Below, piece after piece: positions 9,291-18,955 of a stretch of 64,000 nt of DNA. The position numbers and the translations under genes are program-made. The stretch comes from Fusibacter sp963666805 (GTDB lineage Bacteria > Bacillota > Clostridia > Peptostreptococcales > Acidaminobacteraceae). Under the pieces are notes generated by a model. The model saw only the letters and a list, made by a program, of their open reading frames with translations, made no database searches and was not told the origin of the DNA. The stretch covers positions 391,768 through 455,767 of the forward strand of contig CAXXWR010000001.1 in assembly GCA_963666805.2 (NCBI GenBank), given 5' to 3'. The number at the start of each line of letters is the position of its first letter. Position 1 is the first letter of the stretch.

Positions 9291-9319
9291 ATTATAATTA
9301 ATTTTAAAATAAGTGTCAA
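9291..9319 (-). promoter_or_regulatory. Consensus sigma-A promoter for the Val T-box transcript
   Basis: TTGACA (9319-9314) and TATAAT (9296-9291) are both perfect and are separated by 17 bases. Confidence 0.9.
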
Positions 9320-9441
9320 CAGGCTATTGTGAAAGATTCCACTTAAACCTTTGGTTTATTCTAATGCCTTTCTAACCTCAATTTAACCTTTACTCGTCAT
9401 AATAAAAGATGAAAATATAACTTAATACAAAGGAGGCAACA

Positions 9442-10065
9442 ATGAAGCACGATAATTCTCGAATCATTGGATCAATTATTGTGATAATAGGCTTAATCTT
9501 ATTTGCAAATCATTATAATCTGATTCATTTTGATGTCTGGTCCTTTTGGCCACTCATTTTAGTCTACTATGGATGGAAATCCGAAAGTGACTATAGGCAT
9601 AGTAAAAATCCACATAAACTACTAACAGGTGCTACACTTTTTGGTTTTGGATTTTATTTTTTAATTGATGCACTATGGGGTAATCCTGCATCAGATATTC
9701 TATGGCCCATGTTTATTATCGCTCCTGGTCTTGGCTTTTTACATATGGCCTACAATGGACATCACCCCAAAAGAAATTTTAGAAAAGGAATTATTATCTC
9801 ACTTATTGCCATTGCATTTTTCATCGACGAAGTAGCCTCTGTCAATTTTGATACAATCATCTATGTCGTCATTATTTTATTTGGTCTGTTACTCTTAACC
9901 AAAAACAAGTTTATCGATGAACCTTATGATTCTCAATTAGATGACGAAGAAGACTATTTTGAAAATTTGGATTCAGATTCAACGAGTTTCCAATATGGCT
10001 TTGAAGAACGCCAAACCGACAAAGTAAATGCTTATGAAACAAAAGAAGAACGTTATAATAAATAG
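9442..10065 (+). CDS. LiaF/LiaI-like membrane protein
   Basis: The product is a 207-residue membrane protein with about six hydrophobic segments in the first 150 residues and an acidic cytoplasmic tail (about 155-207, with DDEEDYFENLDSD). The pattern of short helices around FWPLILVYYGW and ILWPMFIIAPGLGFL is that of the DUF5668/LiaF transmembrane module, a family linked to envelope-stress sensing. The LiaF C-terminal domain proper is missing. AAAGGAGG precedes the ATG. It stands alone between the T-box promoter and a terminator, so it seems to be a single-gene unit. Confidence 0.65.
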   Translation: MKHDNSRIIGSIIVIIGLILFANHYNLIHFDVWSFWPLILVYYGWKSESDYRHSKNPHKLLTGATLFGFGFYFLIDALWGNPASDILWPMFIIAPGLGFLHMAYNGHHPKRNFRKGIIISLIAIAFFIDEVASVNFDTIIYVVIILFGLLLLTKNKFIDEPYDSQLDDEEDYFENLDSDSTSFQYGFEERQTDKVNAYETKEERYNK

Positions 10066-10075
10066 TTCACTTAAG

Positions 10076-10103
10076 CTGCTGGCAAATTGCCAGCAGTTTT
10101 TTT
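10076..10103 (+). terminator. Terminator after the LiaF-like gene
   Basis: CTGCTGGC (10076-10083) pairs with GCCAGCAG (10089-10096), followed by seven T. Confidence 0.9.
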
Positions 10104-10154
10104 GAGTGATCCTTTAAAAAGATAAGCGATTCTTTTTGACTTAATACCCATCAA

Positions 10155-10199
10155 TACAAAAAGCCCCACTTTTTTCCATACTTGAAAAAGTGGAGCTTT
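10155..10199 (-). terminator. Terminator after the peptidoglycan-binding gene
   Basis: A 15-bp stem, nearly perfect, joins 10160-10174 and 10185-10199. On the minus strand it ends in a T run, as expected for the gene whose stop is at 10259. Confidence 0.8.
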
Positions 10200-10258
10200 A
10201 TATTTTATAGTTTTTATGCCATTCATTATAATGACTCTTGCTCATTCATCTGAAACAA

Positions 10259-11581
10259 TTATTTCGTAATACCTGCTGATATTTTAATTTGTTTTTGATG
10301 ACGATTATCAATTTTGTTAGTTGCATGTGTTCTGCTGTTTTTAAAGTGTAAATCTAAAACCCCGCTCATACCGTTATCTTTTATACGGTTAAGCGTTGAA
10401 GCTGCATGTGGCATTCCTGCTAAAGAACCCGCTACTACATGATCAAGATAATAAACCAATACAGGTCTCATTGTCCATGAATAATTATAATTCCATAGTT
10501 TTTTAATTTTTTCTGTATCTGCTTTAGTAAGTGGTTCAATATCCATATGATTATGACCATATGAGAAAAGTGCATTAATTTGAGTGCCTGTATAGAAATC
10601 CTCAATAACAATATTGATTTTACCTCTATAATCTTCACCATAGATTGATTTTGCCATTGGCAACACTTCTTTAAACCAATCTAAATATTCACCATAACGT
10701 TTACCATCTCCACGTGAAACAACATTAGGAGAATCGTAAGTGATAACGCCTAATCCTTGCATTGTTGAAAAAGTAGAGGGCCCAATAAGACCATCTGCTT
10801 CTAAATGATAAGCATTTTGAAAGGCTTCAACTGCAGCCGCTGTTTCATCATCGTAAACATTAGTAAAATCTGTTCTATTCAAAAATCCCATTGAAGCAAG
10901 TGCTTTTTGAATGACAATACAATCATCCGAAGACATGCCATTAGTAAAATTAGTTGTACTAACACTGCCTGCATAACTGTACCCACTAGAATCAACACTG
11001 TCATCACTTAAATTTTCTGTTGCAACTTCTGCTGAATCTGAAGATTTCGTATAACCCAGTGCATTTAATTTCTGAATCGTTTGTTCTCCAACAATGCCAT
11101 CAGCCGTTAAATCATATTGCTTTTGAAAATCAATGACTGCTTTTTCTGTCATCGTTGCAAACGAAGTGGTTGGTGCCGAAATATCTAAGAGACCTTCTTT
11201 AATGAGAGCCACTTGAATAAATCTAACTTCACTACCTTCATCATTCATTTTGTAAGCTGATTTTGTCAATCTTGGTAATAAACCAAGTGAAGCCATCTTG
11301 TCCATTGTGCCAGAGCCAACTACGCCATCAGCTTCTAAACCATATTTAGATTGAAAGCTTTTAACAGCAGTCTCTGTCTTGGGACCAAATGTCGTTGACA
11401 ACTCATTAATATCAAAATCATTATCTAAATACAATGCAATTTGAATGAGTTTAACATCCGAAGTGTCATCACCCCGCTTATATGCAGTATCATCGAAATA
11501 ACTCGTGTCTGCCATACTGAGGGACGACGCAAAAAGAACCAGAACAAGCAACAAAACTTGAGCCATTATTTTTTTGTACAT
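10259..11581 (-). CDS. Secreted protein with three peptidoglycan-binding domains and a C-terminal probable catalytic domain
   Basis: The start at 11581 follows GGAGGAAAT and gives a signal peptide (about 1-25); the longer frame upstream has no ribosome binding site. Three PG_binding_1 repeats follow, each with a two-helix core and the FQ..Y.LEADG(V/L)(V/I)G type motif (about residues 32-95, 105-170 and 205-270). The C-terminal 150 residues contain HNHMDIEPLT, a W-x4-RP segment, AGMPHAAST, and LDLHFKNSRTHATN with DNRHQ. This conserved His/Asp-rich domain is found on Firmicute peptidoglycan-binding proteins; its activity is not known to me, but the layout suggests a wall hydrolase or transpeptidase-like enzyme. 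Confidence 0.8.
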   Translation of the reverse strand: MYKKIMAQVLLLVLVLFASSLSMADTSYFDDTAYKRGDDTSDVKLIQIALYLDNDFDINELSTTFGPKTETAVKSFQSKYGLEADGVVGSGTMDKMASLGLLPRLTKSAYKMNDEGSEVRFIQVALIKEGLLDISAPTTSFATMTEKAVIDFQKQYDLTADGIVGEQTIQKLNALGYTKSSDSAEVATENLSDDSVDSSGYSYAGSVSTTNFTNGMSSDDCIVIQKALASMGFLNRTDFTNVYDDETAAAVEAFQNAYHLEADGLIGPSTFSTMQGLGVITYDSPNVVSRGDGKRYGEYLDWFKEVLPMAKSIYGEDYRGKINIVIEDFYTGTQINALFSYGHNHMDIEPLTKADTEKIKKLWNYNYSWTMRPVLVYYLDHVVAGSLAGMPHAASTLNRIKDNGMSGVLDLHFKNSRTHATNKIDNRHQKQIKISAGITK

Positions 11582-11755
11582 AAATTTCCTCCAAAACAAT
11601 CTTCTCTCTATAACTCTTATACTCATTATAATCCATATCCATTTAAAGGTACAGATATATTCCGTCATATGTTTATAAAAATCAATGACTACAGAAATTC
11701 TAACACATTATGTTAACTAATTCAACACGTCTTTTTCAATTCAAATATTACAATT

Positions 11756-12490
11756 TTAAAACGACTCTCCCTCTTTCAAAAAATCATTTATGACAACAGA
11801 AGCTAACATTAAGCCTGCACTTGAAGGGACAAATGACGTACTCCCTGGCGACATTTTTCTACCTATTTTAGGTGCTGTAAGTGGCTCTTCTGGATATTGA
11901 GGTGTCATTGCAGGTTCAACAGAATAGACAACTTTCAAAGATTCAACGCTTCTTTTTTTCAGTTCTCTCCTCATAACCCTTGCCAAAGGACAAATACTGG
12001 TCTCATAAATATCAGCAATCCTAAGTTGAGAAGGGTCCATCTTGTTTCCCGTTCCCATAGATGCTATCAAAGGAATGCCTTTTTCTTGACATTTAAGCAC
12101 CAAATCAATCTTAGCAGTAACCATATCTACTGCATCTACAACATAATCATAAGAAGCCTTAAAAAACTGTTCTGACTTTTCAGGTAAATAGACATCATTG
12201 ATCGTATGAACGATTAAATCAGGATTAATCTCTTTCATTCTTTCTGCCATTGCTTCTACTTTGACTTGACCTACCGTTGTTTCAAGTGCATGGATTTGAC
12301 GATTAATGTTTGTAATATCAATGATATCATAGTCAATAATTGTCATTTCACCAACACCTGCTCTGGCAAGTGCTTCTGCCACGAAAGAACCGACACCTCC
12401 CACACCAAATACTGCGACGTGTTTTTGACTCAATCTCTCTAAACCTTCATTTCCGACTAAATAACCTAATCTTTGAAAACGCTGTTTCAC
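11756..12490 (-). CDS. tcdA: tRNA threonylcarbamoyladenosine dehydratase (ThiF/MoeB family)
   Basis: This E1-like enzyme cyclises t6A in ANN-decoding tRNAs using ATP. It has the nucleotide motif GVGGVGSFVAEALARAGVG, the NINRQ adenylation motif, and the family hallmark VYSVEPAMTP-type segment. It has 244 residues, as usual for TcdA. It starts at GTG (12490), immediately after the pepT stop TAA; its GGAGGG ribosome binding site lies inside the end of pepT, so the two are translationally coupled. Confidence 0.88.
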   Translation of the reverse strand: MKQRFQRLGYLVGNEGLERLSQKHVAVFGVGGVGSFVAEALARAGVGEMTIIDYDIIDITNINRQIHALETTVGQVKVEAMAERMKEINPDLIVHTINDVYLPEKSEQFFKASYDYVVDAVDMVTAKIDLVLKCQEKGIPLIASMGTGNKMDPSQLRIADIYETSICPLARVMRRELKKRSVESLKVVYSVEPAMTPQYPEEPLTAPKIGRKMSPGSTSFVPSSAGLMLASVVINDFLKEGESF

Positions 12491-13729
12491 TTAACCCTCC
12501 AAATTCATTTGCTCATATATTTTAACAACTTCTACCAGAATATCAACTGTTTTCATCATGGATTGTACAGGGATGTACTCATATCTACCATGGAAATTAT
12601 GTCCACCTGTACAAATATTCGGACAAGGTAGTCCCATGTAAGATAGTCTCGCACCATCTGTTCCACCTCTTACTGGCACAACAATAGGTTCAACGTCACA
12701 GATTGCCATTGCTTTTTCAACTGTCTCGATTAAATGAAAATGCGGCATTATCTTTTCTTTCATATTGTAATAAGAATCTGTTAATGACAATTCAACTGTA
12801 TTCTGTCCATATTTTTGATTTATAAATCGGGTCACTTCATTAAACATCGCCTTTTTTTCTTCAAATTTTTGACGATCATGATCTCTAATAATATAAAGCA
12901 TATTCGCTTTTTCAACATTACCATCAAAGTCATTGAGGTGATTAAACCCTTCATATCCTTCTGTAAAAGCCGGATTATCAAACACTGGCAACATTTGATG
13001 AAATTCCATTCCTATCAAAATGGCGTTTTTCATTTTCCCTTTAGCTGAACCTGGGTGAATATTCATACCATTGATTTTTACCTTTGCTGTTGCCGCATTA
13101 AAATTTTCATACTCAAGTTCACCTAATTCACCACCATCAACAGTGTAACCAAAATCAGCTCCAACCCCTTTTACGTCAAACAAATCAGCACCACGTCCAA
13201 TTTCTTCATCAGGTGTAAAGGCAATTTTAATATCCCCATGCTTTATTTCTGGGTGCGCCAATAGTCTTTCAGCCATGGTTAAAATTTCTGCTATGCCTGC
13301 TTTATTATCCGCTCCCAAAAGCGTTGTTCCATCTGTTACAATAAGATCTTGCCCTTTATATTTTTCAAGCGATTCAAAATCAGAGGGTTTCATCACAATG
13401 CTCAGACTCTCATTGAGCACAATATCATTCCCCTTGTATTTTTCAATAATTTGAGGCTTTACATTCTTTCCTGATAAATCAGGAGAAGTATCCATATGAG
13501 CAACAAAAGCCACAACCGGTGCTTTTGTATTGTCACTATTAGAAGGCAGTGTTCCATAAACATAACCATTTTCATCAATTGCCACTTCTTTTAAGCCCAT
13601 TTGATTCATTTCTTCCACTAAGAATTTGCCTAATTCTCTTTGTTTCATTGTCGATGGACACGTTTCACTGTCTGAATTTGATTGGGTATCAAAAGCGACA
13701 TATTTTAAAAATCTTTCATGTACTTTCAT
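12491..13729 (-). CDS. pepT: Peptidase T (tripeptide aminopeptidase)
   Basis: This cytosolic M20 zinc aminopeptidase cleaves the N-terminal residue of tripeptides. The VAHMDTSPD zinc motif, the bridging TLLGADNKAG segment, the EIGRGAD catalytic glutamate segment and a late GGTDGARLS motif are all present. It has 412 residues, as usual. AGGAGG precedes the ATG. It is the middle gene of the aminotransferase-pepT-tcdA unit, 20 bases after the aminotransferase. Confidence 0.95.
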   Translation of the reverse strand: MKVHERFLKYVAFDTQSNSDSETCPSTMKQRELGKFLVEEMNQMGLKEVAIDENGYVYGTLPSNSDNTKAPVVAFVAHMDTSPDLSGKNVKPQIIEKYKGNDIVLNESLSIVMKPSDFESLEKYKGQDLIVTDGTTLLGADNKAGIAEILTMAERLLAHPEIKHGDIKIAFTPDEEIGRGADLFDVKGVGADFGYTVDGGELGELEYENFNAATAKVKINGMNIHPGSAKGKMKNAILIGMEFHQMLPVFDNPAFTEGYEGFNHLNDFDGNVEKANMLYIIRDHDRQKFEEKKAMFNEVTRFINQKYGQNTVELSLTDSYYNMKEKIMPHFHLIETVEKAMAICDVEPIVVPVRGGTDGARLSYMGLPCPNICTGGHNFHGRYEYIPVQSMMKTVDILVEVVKIYEQMNLEG

Positions 13730-13749
13730 CTGTAAATCCTCCTGTTATT

Positions 13750-14565
13750 TTAATATTGGTTCAAATCTGCCTTAATTACTGCATCAAACGCTGTCATCAG
13801 TTTTTTAAGTAACACGTTATCTTTAAATTCAAAGTGATAGCTATCTATCTGGGCAATGGGAAGAATATTGATGGATGTTCCAGATAAAAAAGCAGCATCA
13901 AATGAGGCGATATCCTCTTGATTAATCTCTCTTTCCACATAATCAATATTAAGTCCCTTTGCACATTCAATGACCTTAAGTCTGGTCACACCTAGTAAAA
14001 TACTCTCACTTTTTGCCGAAATTAATTGATTGTCACTTATGAAAAAAAGGTTTGACCGAGACCCTTCTGATAATTGTCCTGATTGATTAAGCAATAAAAT
14101 TTCATACGCTGATTTTTCTTGTTTTGCTTGATTAACGGCTTCCATATAAGACTGCCTTAGCACTTTGGCATGAGGTGCCTCTCTTACTATTTTAGAAGTG
14201 CTGGTCATCACTCCTTCACGATAGAGTTCTAAATCAGGATAACGACTGTTGATAATAAATAAAACGCGAACAAAAGATTCACTACTGTTACGACCTATTT
14301 CAATTCTTATGTTCTCATTATTAATACCCTGCTGTTTAACCAACAAACTTATCTCTGATAATAGTGACTCTTTGTCAATTAAATAATCATAAGATAAAAT
14401 CTCAAGAGAATGCTTTAGACGCTCATAGTGTTCTTCAAAAAACAAAGGTTGTCCGCCAATGAGCCTAATCACCTCATATACAGGTGATTCAATAAAGCAT
14501 ATATCTTCAAATGATGTCTTGACTTGACCATTTTTGCAAATCCATTCATATTTTTGATTCTTCAT
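13750..14565 (-). CDS. Class IV aminotransferase (PabC/IlvE/DAT fold)
   Basis: The 271-residue PLP enzyme begins at the ATG at 14565, behind GGAGGAAAG. It shows the fold-type IV pattern: FEEHYERLKHSLEIL near residue 45, a candidate PLP lysine in the YMEAVNQAKQ segment, ILLLNQSGQLSEGSRSNLFF, and the late AFLSGTSINILPI segment. Aminodeoxychorismate lyase (PabC) and branched-chain or D-amino-acid aminotransferases share this fold, and I cannot choose among them. folC is several kilobases away and not in this operon, so context gives only a weak hint toward folate. Confidence 0.8.
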   Translation of the reverse strand: MKNQKYEWICKNGQVKTSFEDICFIESPVYEVIRLIGGQPLFFEEHYERLKHSLEILSYDYLIDKESLLSEISLLVKQQGINNENIRIEIGRNSSESFVRVLFIINSRYPDLELYREGVMTSTSKIVREAPHAKVLRQSYMEAVNQAKQEKSAYEILLLNQSGQLSEGSRSNLFFISDNQLISAKSESILLGVTRLKVIECAKGLNIDYVEREINQEDIASFDAAFLSGTSINILPIAQIDSYHFEFKDNVLLKKLMTAFDAVIKADLNQY

Positions 14566-14654
14566 ACTACTTTCCTCCAAAACTCAAGCCAATAATAAGT
14601 ATCTTTATCATTGCCTCACCTCAATAGTATACGCTGAAACAAAGCGTTTGAAAA

Positions 14655-14693
14655 CCAAAAATAAAAAAGTCATCTGAATAAATCTTCAGATGA
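14655..14693 (-). terminator. Terminator of the ABC exporter operon
   Basis: GTCATCTGAA (14669-14678) pairs with TTCAGATGAC (14684-14693). On the minus strand a T-rich run follows (14668-14655). Confidence 0.85.
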
Positions 14694-14740
14694 CCTTTAA
14701 ATTATATCAATTTTATAGGTTTTATTGAATAATCGCCGTC

Positions 14741-16096
14741 TTATTCTGTTCTTATAGCTTCAAGAGCACTTAAATGTGTTGCTCTAACCGCAGGATAATA
14801 ACCAGCAATTAAACCAATTAATGTTGAAAATCCTAAACTTGCAAATGCTAACCAAGCTGGGATAGTCGAAAGCAACGAAGAACCATAATAGCCTAAATCG
14901 CCTCCCATATTTGAAAGTACCGAATTAATTACAAAGGAAAGTATATAGCTGATACCGATTCCAATAGCACCTCCAAAAAGACCAATCATAGCAGCTTCAA
15001 ATAAAAAGAGTCGCTTGATATCTTTTAATTCAGCGCCAAGTACTTTCATAACGCCAATTTCTTTTGTTCTTTCATAAATACTCATAACCATGGTATTACT
15101 GATACCAATCGCTGCAATTAAGAGTGAAACAGCACCTATACCGCCAAGGACCGCTTGAATCAACGAAGAAGTCTTCTTATTGTTTTCAAGGGCATCTGTT
15201 AAACTGTAGCACTCAAGCCCCATTGATTTCAGTGTGTTTTGAACTTCTTGTACCTTGTCTATATCTGAAACACTCACTTGAATTTCATCATACTTGTCTT
15301 CTTTTTTATCACTTCTCTTACGCGACTTTCCAGAATTATCGTCATCGTTTTTATGCTTACGATCATAGTCTGCTTTAAGTCTGACAAAGTTGTCATAGTC
15401 CATATAGACATTCCAAGCATAATCGTAATCATCTTCTGTCGTTATCCCCGTTGGTGTAATTGGCACTCCCCTAGGTCTACCTGAATATGAAAAAGAATTA
15501 GAAGGTATTAACTCAACTTTTGTATTGAGCATATCAATATCCAAATCTTCACCATAAGGATTCCTAGATTTAGGGTCATAGAAATTTTTTGATACCTGAT
15601 AACCTACCAAAGCTTCATTATAGCCAATTTTAGAAGGCATTTGTCCTTCACTTAAGGGAATATCCATTTTCATCAACTTATCTAAATCTACAGCGTAAAT
15701 GTCACCCCAGCCTTGATAACGTCCTGCCAACAATTGCCCATTGAAACGTTTAAAGCCGATTGCATAGTCTACATCATCCATATTTTCAATCGTTTTAATC
15801 AGAGTATCATCAAATTTTAAATCACTCCCACTCACTGCTGTGCTATTGGATGAATCATCACTAGAAACAACCATCATGCCACCACCTCTGGCATTGGGAT
15901 TTCGAACTTGAATCATTGTTAGATTACCGTATTCTTCCAATTGTTGTTGAAAAGCAACATCCATCCCGATACCTAAGGACATCATCACGACAATTGCCGC
16001 CGTACCAATGACAACACCTAATACAGTAAGAATTGTTCTAGCTTTACGTCGTAAGAGATTTTTAATCCCCATTAAAGCTAAATCAATATTACTCAT
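14741..16096 (-). CDS. MacB/FtsX-type ABC transporter permease
   Basis: The 451-residue protein has one membrane segment near residues 18-45, a large outer domain (about 46-310) and three more membrane segments at the C-terminal end, which is the MacB/FtsX plan. The conserved YERTKEIGVMKVLGA motif precedes the second membrane segment. A highly charged, low-complexity stretch (about 250-275, K/R/D-rich) sits in the outer domain. The start overlaps the end of the CARDB-type gene by 8 bases, with GGAGGA as ribosome binding site inside that gene. It is expected to work with the ATPase encoded two genes upstream. Confidence 0.88.
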   Translation of the reverse strand: MSNIDLALMGIKNLLRRKARTILTVLGVVIGTAAIVVMMSLGIGMDVAFQQQLEEYGNLTMIQVRNPNARGGGMMVVSSDDSSNSTAVSGSDLKFDDTLIKTIENMDDVDYAIGFKRFNGQLLAGRYQGWGDIYAVDLDKLMKMDIPLSEGQMPSKIGYNEALVGYQVSKNFYDPKSRNPYGEDLDIDMLNTKVELIPSNSFSYSGRPRGVPITPTGITTEDDYDYAWNVYMDYDNFVRLKADYDRKHKNDDDNSGKSRKRSDKKEDKYDEIQVSVSDIDKVQEVQNTLKSMGLECYSLTDALENNKKTSSLIQAVLGGIGAVSLLIAAIGISNTMVMSIYERTKEIGVMKVLGAELKDIKRLFLFEAAMIGLFGGAIGIGISYILSFVINSVLSNMGGDLGYYGSSLLSTIPAWLAFASLGFSTLIGLIAGYYPAVRATHLSALEAIRTE

Positions 16097-18143
16097 CTAA
16101 ATCCTCCAGTTCTTTAAGACGTTTTTTCTTACGTCTTCTCATCATAAAGACAATTACAAGGATAATAACAATCACTGCAAGAACAATCAAAATCGTTTTA
16201 ACCGGCAAACCTTGTTCATCAGGTTCCATCATCATGTTAGGATCATCAAAAGCGACATCTCCACCATTACCGAAACCATCATTACTAAAGTCACTTGTCA
16301 TACCTGCTGTTGCTGTAAATGAAAAAGGTTGTTCTTTAGTGGTTACATTGCCAAGTGCATCTTCAAAACTAAAGATTAATTTGCCCTCAACAGTACCTTC
16401 TTCACTGGCATAACATTGTGCACTATAATAGTCACTACTACCTGCCTCAAAATTACCAACAAAGTAATTTGATTCATTTGACTCAACACCTTCTGCTTTG
16501 ACCATCATATTATACATTGTTGATTTACCCATATTGTAAAATTCTTGTTCAATATAGAAAGGTTCACCAACAGAGACATCACTCGGTATAACAAGGTCAC
16601 CTGTTTCTAATCTAACAGGTTGAGCGACTGCTATACTCAAGTTTTCTTCTTCTGCATAAGGATTTTTATTTTCGTCATAGGCATTTCCTTGACCATCTTC
16701 ATATTCCATCTTAACTGTTAATGAATAAATCTTAACAGCTGCATCAATTTTAGTTTTCAAATCTATTGTATGGTCATAAACTTCACCTGGTCCAATGTTA
16801 TTAATAAAAAATGAACTTGATGAATCGACTGGCGTAAAGACACTGTCTTCACTTGTCAATGTCACTTTAATATTTCTTGTACTTTCACTAGTACTTGTAT
16901 TTTTGATATGAAGGTTTAATTGATAAGGTTCACCTGCATAAACGTATTCTCCGCCGTAATCATAATTATCAATAATGAGTTTTGGCTTGCTTCCTGCTGT
17001 TTGATCTGTAATAAAGAAACCCATGTACTCTTGTATTTTTCCACCATCTTCAGATTTATCGCCTTTAACATGGTAATTAACAGTCACCCAACCATCATAA
17101 TTTTGTGTTGATAATTCTGATTTGGTTCTTAAAGCTGTTTTAAAATCAATGCTTTCTCCTGCTTTTAACTCTTTAATGACCTTTTTACTTGGTTCAGTTG
17201 CGACAAAATCTTGAGGATAATCTACACTAATTTCAACATCTTTTAAATCAATAGTACCATTATTTTTAACTGTAAAGGCAACCTTAAAATCTTGGTTTTC
17301 TTTTAGTTTCTTAGGATAAGATAAATTTGTAACAGCTACATCCGCCCCAGAAATATCTATTCCTTCAACTTCAAAGTACATCACCGATTCCTTAGAATAG
17401 GGGTTACCATAGTCATCAATATACTCAATTTTAGCAGTAATTGGAACGGTTTTACCGACTGCATCAACACCTGCTTTTATTCTAAAACTAAAGATATCAG
17501 TTTGACCCGCAATAATGGTATTAGATGTTTTAGTATCTACATCTCTGTCAAGGACAAGCCCTTCATTTGAAAAACCTGAAAGCGTTACTTTGACATCCTT
17601 TGCATTAATCGTCCCTGCATTTTGAATATGCATAACAATACCATCTTCAACACCAGGAACAATTGTATCATTAACACTTCTGTATGAAACAACACCCAAC
17701 GTTGGCGCAACTTCATCATTTTCAACTTGGACAATCATCTTATCTGTCGATGTGAAATCTTGACCATTTGTATTACGGTAGTCAAATTGCACATCAATTT
17801 CATAATATTTTGATTGAGCATCTGGTTTTAATATTAAGTCTAAGTTCGCTGTTGCTGAATCATAGGCACCAATCACACCTACATATTCTGTTAAATCTGT
17901 ACTGTAGCTTCTAAAAGGTAAGTCACCACTTAAAGTCACCTTCACTGAATTAGCAACTAAAGCTGACGTATTTACAATTGGAATAGACAAAGATACTTTA
18001 TCCCCATCCTTCGATGATATTTTTTGAATCGGTTGCTCACTATCAACCCCAATAACAGGTTGATATAAATCTGCAAACGACAAAGCCCCCATCGTAGGCA
18101 CCACTAAAAGCACTGCAAGTAAAAGCGCTAATACTCTTTTCAT
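16089..18143 (-). CDS. Membrane-anchored CARDB/COG1361-type surface protein linked to the ABC exporter
   Basis: The start at 18143, behind TTGGAGGTC, gives a signal peptide (about 1-29). The next 600 or so residues form a string of beta-sandwich domains of the CARDB/NPCBM-associated kind, seen as repeated VKVTLSG, NNGTIDLKDVEISV, NTSTSESTRNIKVTLT and similar segments. A single membrane helix (about 653-675) followed by RRRKKKR ends the protein, so it is anchored with its bulk outside. It lies between the ATPase and permease genes of one operon, so it is probably a receptor, adaptor or substrate-capturing part of that transporter. The substrate is unknown. Confidence 0.75.
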   Translation of the reverse strand: MKRVLALLLAVLLVVPTMGALSFADLYQPVIGVDSEQPIQKISSKDGDKVSLSIPIVNTSALVANSVKVTLSGDLPFRSYSTDLTEYVGVIGAYDSATANLDLILKPDAQSKYYEIDVQFDYRNTNGQDFTSTDKMIVQVENDEVAPTLGVVSYRSVNDTIVPGVEDGIVMHIQNAGTINAKDVKVTLSGFSNEGLVLDRDVDTKTSNTIIAGQTDIFSFRIKAGVDAVGKTVPITAKIEYIDDYGNPYSKESVMYFEVEGIDISGADVAVTNLSYPKKLKENQDFKVAFTVKNNGTIDLKDVEISVDYPQDFVATEPSKKVIKELKAGESIDFKTALRTKSELSTQNYDGWVTVNYHVKGDKSEDGGKIQEYMGFFITDQTAGSKPKLIIDNYDYGGEYVYAGEPYQLNLHIKNTSTSESTRNIKVTLTSEDSVFTPVDSSSSFFINNIGPGEVYDHTIDLKTKIDAAVKIYSLTVKMEYEDGQGNAYDENKNPYAEEENLSIAVAQPVRLETGDLVIPSDVSVGEPFYIEQEFYNMGKSTMYNMMVKAEGVESNESNYFVGNFEAGSSDYYSAQCYASEEGTVEGKLIFSFEDALGNVTTKEQPFSFTATAGMTSDFSNDGFGNGGDVAFDDPNMMMEPDEQGLPVKTILIVLAVIVIILVIVFMMRRRKKKRLKELEDLDE

Positions 18144-18175
18144 TACGACCTCCAACAATTAATTTGATTTTATGA

Positions 18176-18955
18176 TTAAGATACTGATTCTTTCTCTTGA
18201 TTTTTTATAAATTGTTCTTCATAAGGTTTAATATATTTTTCCAATACATCATCTTCTTCTCGAATATCCAGACTCTGTATGTCCCCATCACGAATGTTAA
18301 CCACTACATCTGCATAAAGTGCTACTTCAGGATCATGTGTAACGATTACAATCGTTTGATTTTTTTCACGCGCCATTTTCCACATGATATGCATAACTTC
18401 AATAGAAGTCGCAGTGTCGAGGTTCCCTGTTGGTTCATCAGCAAAAATAATTTCTGGAGATCCCACAAAAGCGCGGGCAATTCCCACACGTTGTTGCTGT
18501 CCGCCACTCATTTGTGTCGGTCTATGCTTATAACGTTCTTTCAAACCTACCATATCCAAATATTTTTTTGCTAATTTTTCACGTGACGTTTTGCTAATTC
18601 CTCTAAAGATAAGCGGCAATGCCACGTTTTCTGTCGCTGTCAACGCCCCTAACAGATTATAAGATTGAAAAATAAAACCAATATGTTTTTGTCTAAATTT
18701 TGCCAACTGTTTTTCATTCATTTTTTCTATGGCTTCTCCACTGATCTTGATGCTTCCTTTTGTTGGCTTTTCTAGACCCGCCATCATATTAAGTAAAGTT
18801 GATTTACCAGAACCTGATGTTCCTAAAATACAGCATATTTCGCCTTTTCTTATCTCTAAATTGATTTTATTTAAAGCAACTACTTTCTCGTTTCCTATTT
18901 TATATACTTTTCTTAGGTTGGAAACGCCTATAATCACTTCACTATGTCTTGTCAT
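18176..18955 (-). CDS. ABC transporter ATP-binding protein (LolD/MacB type)
   Basis: The 259-residue ATPase starts at 18955 behind AAGGAGG. It has Walker A GTSGSGKST, the Q-loop in FIFQSYNLLG, the signature MSGGQQQRVGIARA, Walker B IIFADEPTGNLD and the switch His in VIVTHD. The type is that of ATPases paired with FtsX/MacB permeases. It is the first gene of a three-gene operon with the CARDB protein and permease. Confidence 0.93.
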   Translation of the reverse strand: MTRHSEVIIGVSNLRKVYKIGNEKVVALNKINLEIRKGEICCILGTSGSGKSTLLNMMAGLEKPTKGSIKISGEAIEKMNEKQLAKFRQKHIGFIFQSYNLLGALTATENVALPLIFRGISKTSREKLAKKYLDMVGLKERYKHRPTQMSGGQQQRVGIARAFVGSPEIIFADEPTGNLDTATSIEVMHIMWKMAREKNQTIVIVTHDPEVALYADVVVNIRDGDIQSLDIREEDDVLEKYIKPYEEQFIKNQEKESVS

